DNA from: Gemmatimonadota bacterium
GTDB taxonomy: Bacteria > Gemmatimonadota > Gemmatimonadetes > Gemmatimonadales > GWC2-71-9
Length of the DNA stretch: 6,333 bases
Assembly: GCA_017889745.1 (NCBI GenBank)
Contig: JAGGAG010000144.1
Coordinates: 1 to 6,333, forward strand
Direction: 5' to 3'
Shown here: one piece after another, positions 5,832 to 6,333 of the stretch
Numbering within the stretch: position 1 is the first letter of the stretch
Layout of the letters: the number at the start of each line of letters is the position of its first letter
Notes under the pieces: model-generated
The model's database searches: none
What the model saw: only the letters and a program-made list of their open reading frames with translations
Told to the model about the DNA's origin: nothing
Translations under genes and position numbers: made by a program

Positions 5832-6333
5832 TCGACAGATCCACGGCCCGGGCGTGGCTCGGCCAGATGCTCCTGATCCGGCGATTCGAGGAGAAGGCCG
5901 CCGAGCTGTACAGCGCCGGGAAGATCCGCGGCTTCCTTCACCTGAGCATCGGCGAAGAGGCCGTCTCGGTCGCCGCGATCGGCGCGCTCTCGGAAGCGGA
6001 CAACGTGGTATCCACGTACCGCGAGCACGGGCACGCGCTCGCGCGGGGCGTGCCACCCGGTCCGGTCATGGCCGAACTGTTCGGCAAGTCGAACGGCGCG
6101 AGCCGCGGACGGGGCGGCTCGATGCACATCTTCGACGCACGCCGCCGGTTCTACGGCGGCAACGCGATCGTCGGCGGGGGACTGCCCCTCGCCGTCGGTC
6201 TCGCGCTCGCCGACCGGCTGCTGCACCGCGAAGCCATCACCACCTGCCTCTTCGGCGACGGCGCCGTGGCGGAGGGCGAGTTCCACGAATCCCTCAACCT
6301 CGCCTCACTGTGGCAACTCCCCGTGCTGTTCAT
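5828..6333 (+). CDS. pdhA: 2-oxoacid dehydrogenase E1 component, alpha subunit, probably pyruvate dehydrogenase (3' partial)
   Basis: The first 168 codons of an E1 alpha subunit, which with E1 beta uses ThDP to decarboxylate a 2-oxoacid (or acetoin) and acylate the lipoyl group of E2. The N-terminus MLLIRRFEEKAAELY (14-28) and KIRGFLHLSIGEEAV (32-46) are typical of the family. STYREHGHAL (62-71) and GRGGSMHIFD (94-103) are the loops around the active site, and GDG (143-145) opens the ThDP/magnesium motif; the matching Asn pair lies beyond the window. The start is TTG 5828, which shares TTGA with the acsA stop and has GAGGA (5814-5818) 9 bases upstream. The next in-frame ATG (5867) would delete conserved N-terminal sequence. 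An E1 beta gene and E2 are expected downstream. AcoA (acetoin) or a branched-chain E1 alpha cannot be excluded from this fragment; acsA is linked to acetoin genes in Bacillus. Confidence 0.85.
   Translation, partial: MIDRSTARAWLGQMLLIRRFEEKAAELYSAGKIRGFLHLSIGEEAVSVAAIGALSEADNVVSTYREHGHALARGVPPGPVMAELFGKSNGASRGRGGSMHIFDARRRFYGGNAIVGGGLPLAVGLALADRLLHREAITTCLFGDGAVAEGEFHESLNLASLWQLPVLF

Noticed and set aside
3870..6056. A 728-codon open frame on the minus strand across dodecin, acsA and the E1 alpha gene
   Set aside because: It is the mirror of well-recognised + strand genes in GC-rich DNA. Its translation is low-complexity Arg/Ala/His/Gly-rich with no domain motif, so it is a composition effect.

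Overview
This is a GC-rich bacterial window with strong third-position G/C bias. All genes are on the + strand and tightly packed. It looks like chromosomal housekeeping and central-metabolism DNA; I see no mobile element, RNA gene, CRISPR array or phage signature. The gene content (bacterial PolX with a PHP domain, dodecin, an AcsA-type acetyl-CoA synthetase, a 2-oxoacid dehydrogenase E1 alpha) fits an aerobic, GC-rich, non-actinobacterial phylum such as Gemmatimonadota or Acidobacteriota. That placement is a low-confidence guess from protein style.

Layout: (1) 1-243, the C-terminal end of an AMP-forming acyl-CoA ligase, cut by the window edge. (2) 230-1975, a complete ThDP-dependent enzyme overlapping the ligase by 14 bases. 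It resembles animal ILVBL/HACL2 along its whole length more than acetolactate synthase. (3) 2047-3789, a complete family X DNA polymerase with a C-terminal PHP domain (PolX). (4) 3888-4097, a small dodecin with a consensus Shine-Dalgarno sequence. (5) 4104-5831, a complete AcsA-type acetyl-CoA synthetase. (6) 5828-6333, the N-terminal part of a pyruvate/acetoin-type dehydrogenase E1 alpha subunit. It starts at a TTG overlapping the acsA stop codon and runs off the right edge.

How they may work together: the first two genes look translationally coupled. They could form a ligase plus 2-hydroxyacyl-CoA lyase pair for shortening 2-hydroxy acids. Dodecin, acsA and the E1 alpha gene are spaced like one operon (6-base gap, then a 4-base overlap), which would put two acetyl-CoA-forming routes together with a putative flavin/CoA-buffering protein. 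polX sits between the two groups with short gaps (71 and 98 bases) and has no obvious metabolic tie to either. No convincing promoter or intrinsic terminator separates any of the genes, so one long transcript cannot be excluded.

The points most worth a second look are the ILVBL-like enzyme next to an acyl-CoA ligase, a dodecin in which both residues that hold the flavin in characterised dodecins appear replaced, and an AcsA whose A8 hinge motif lacks the usual Ser and Arg.
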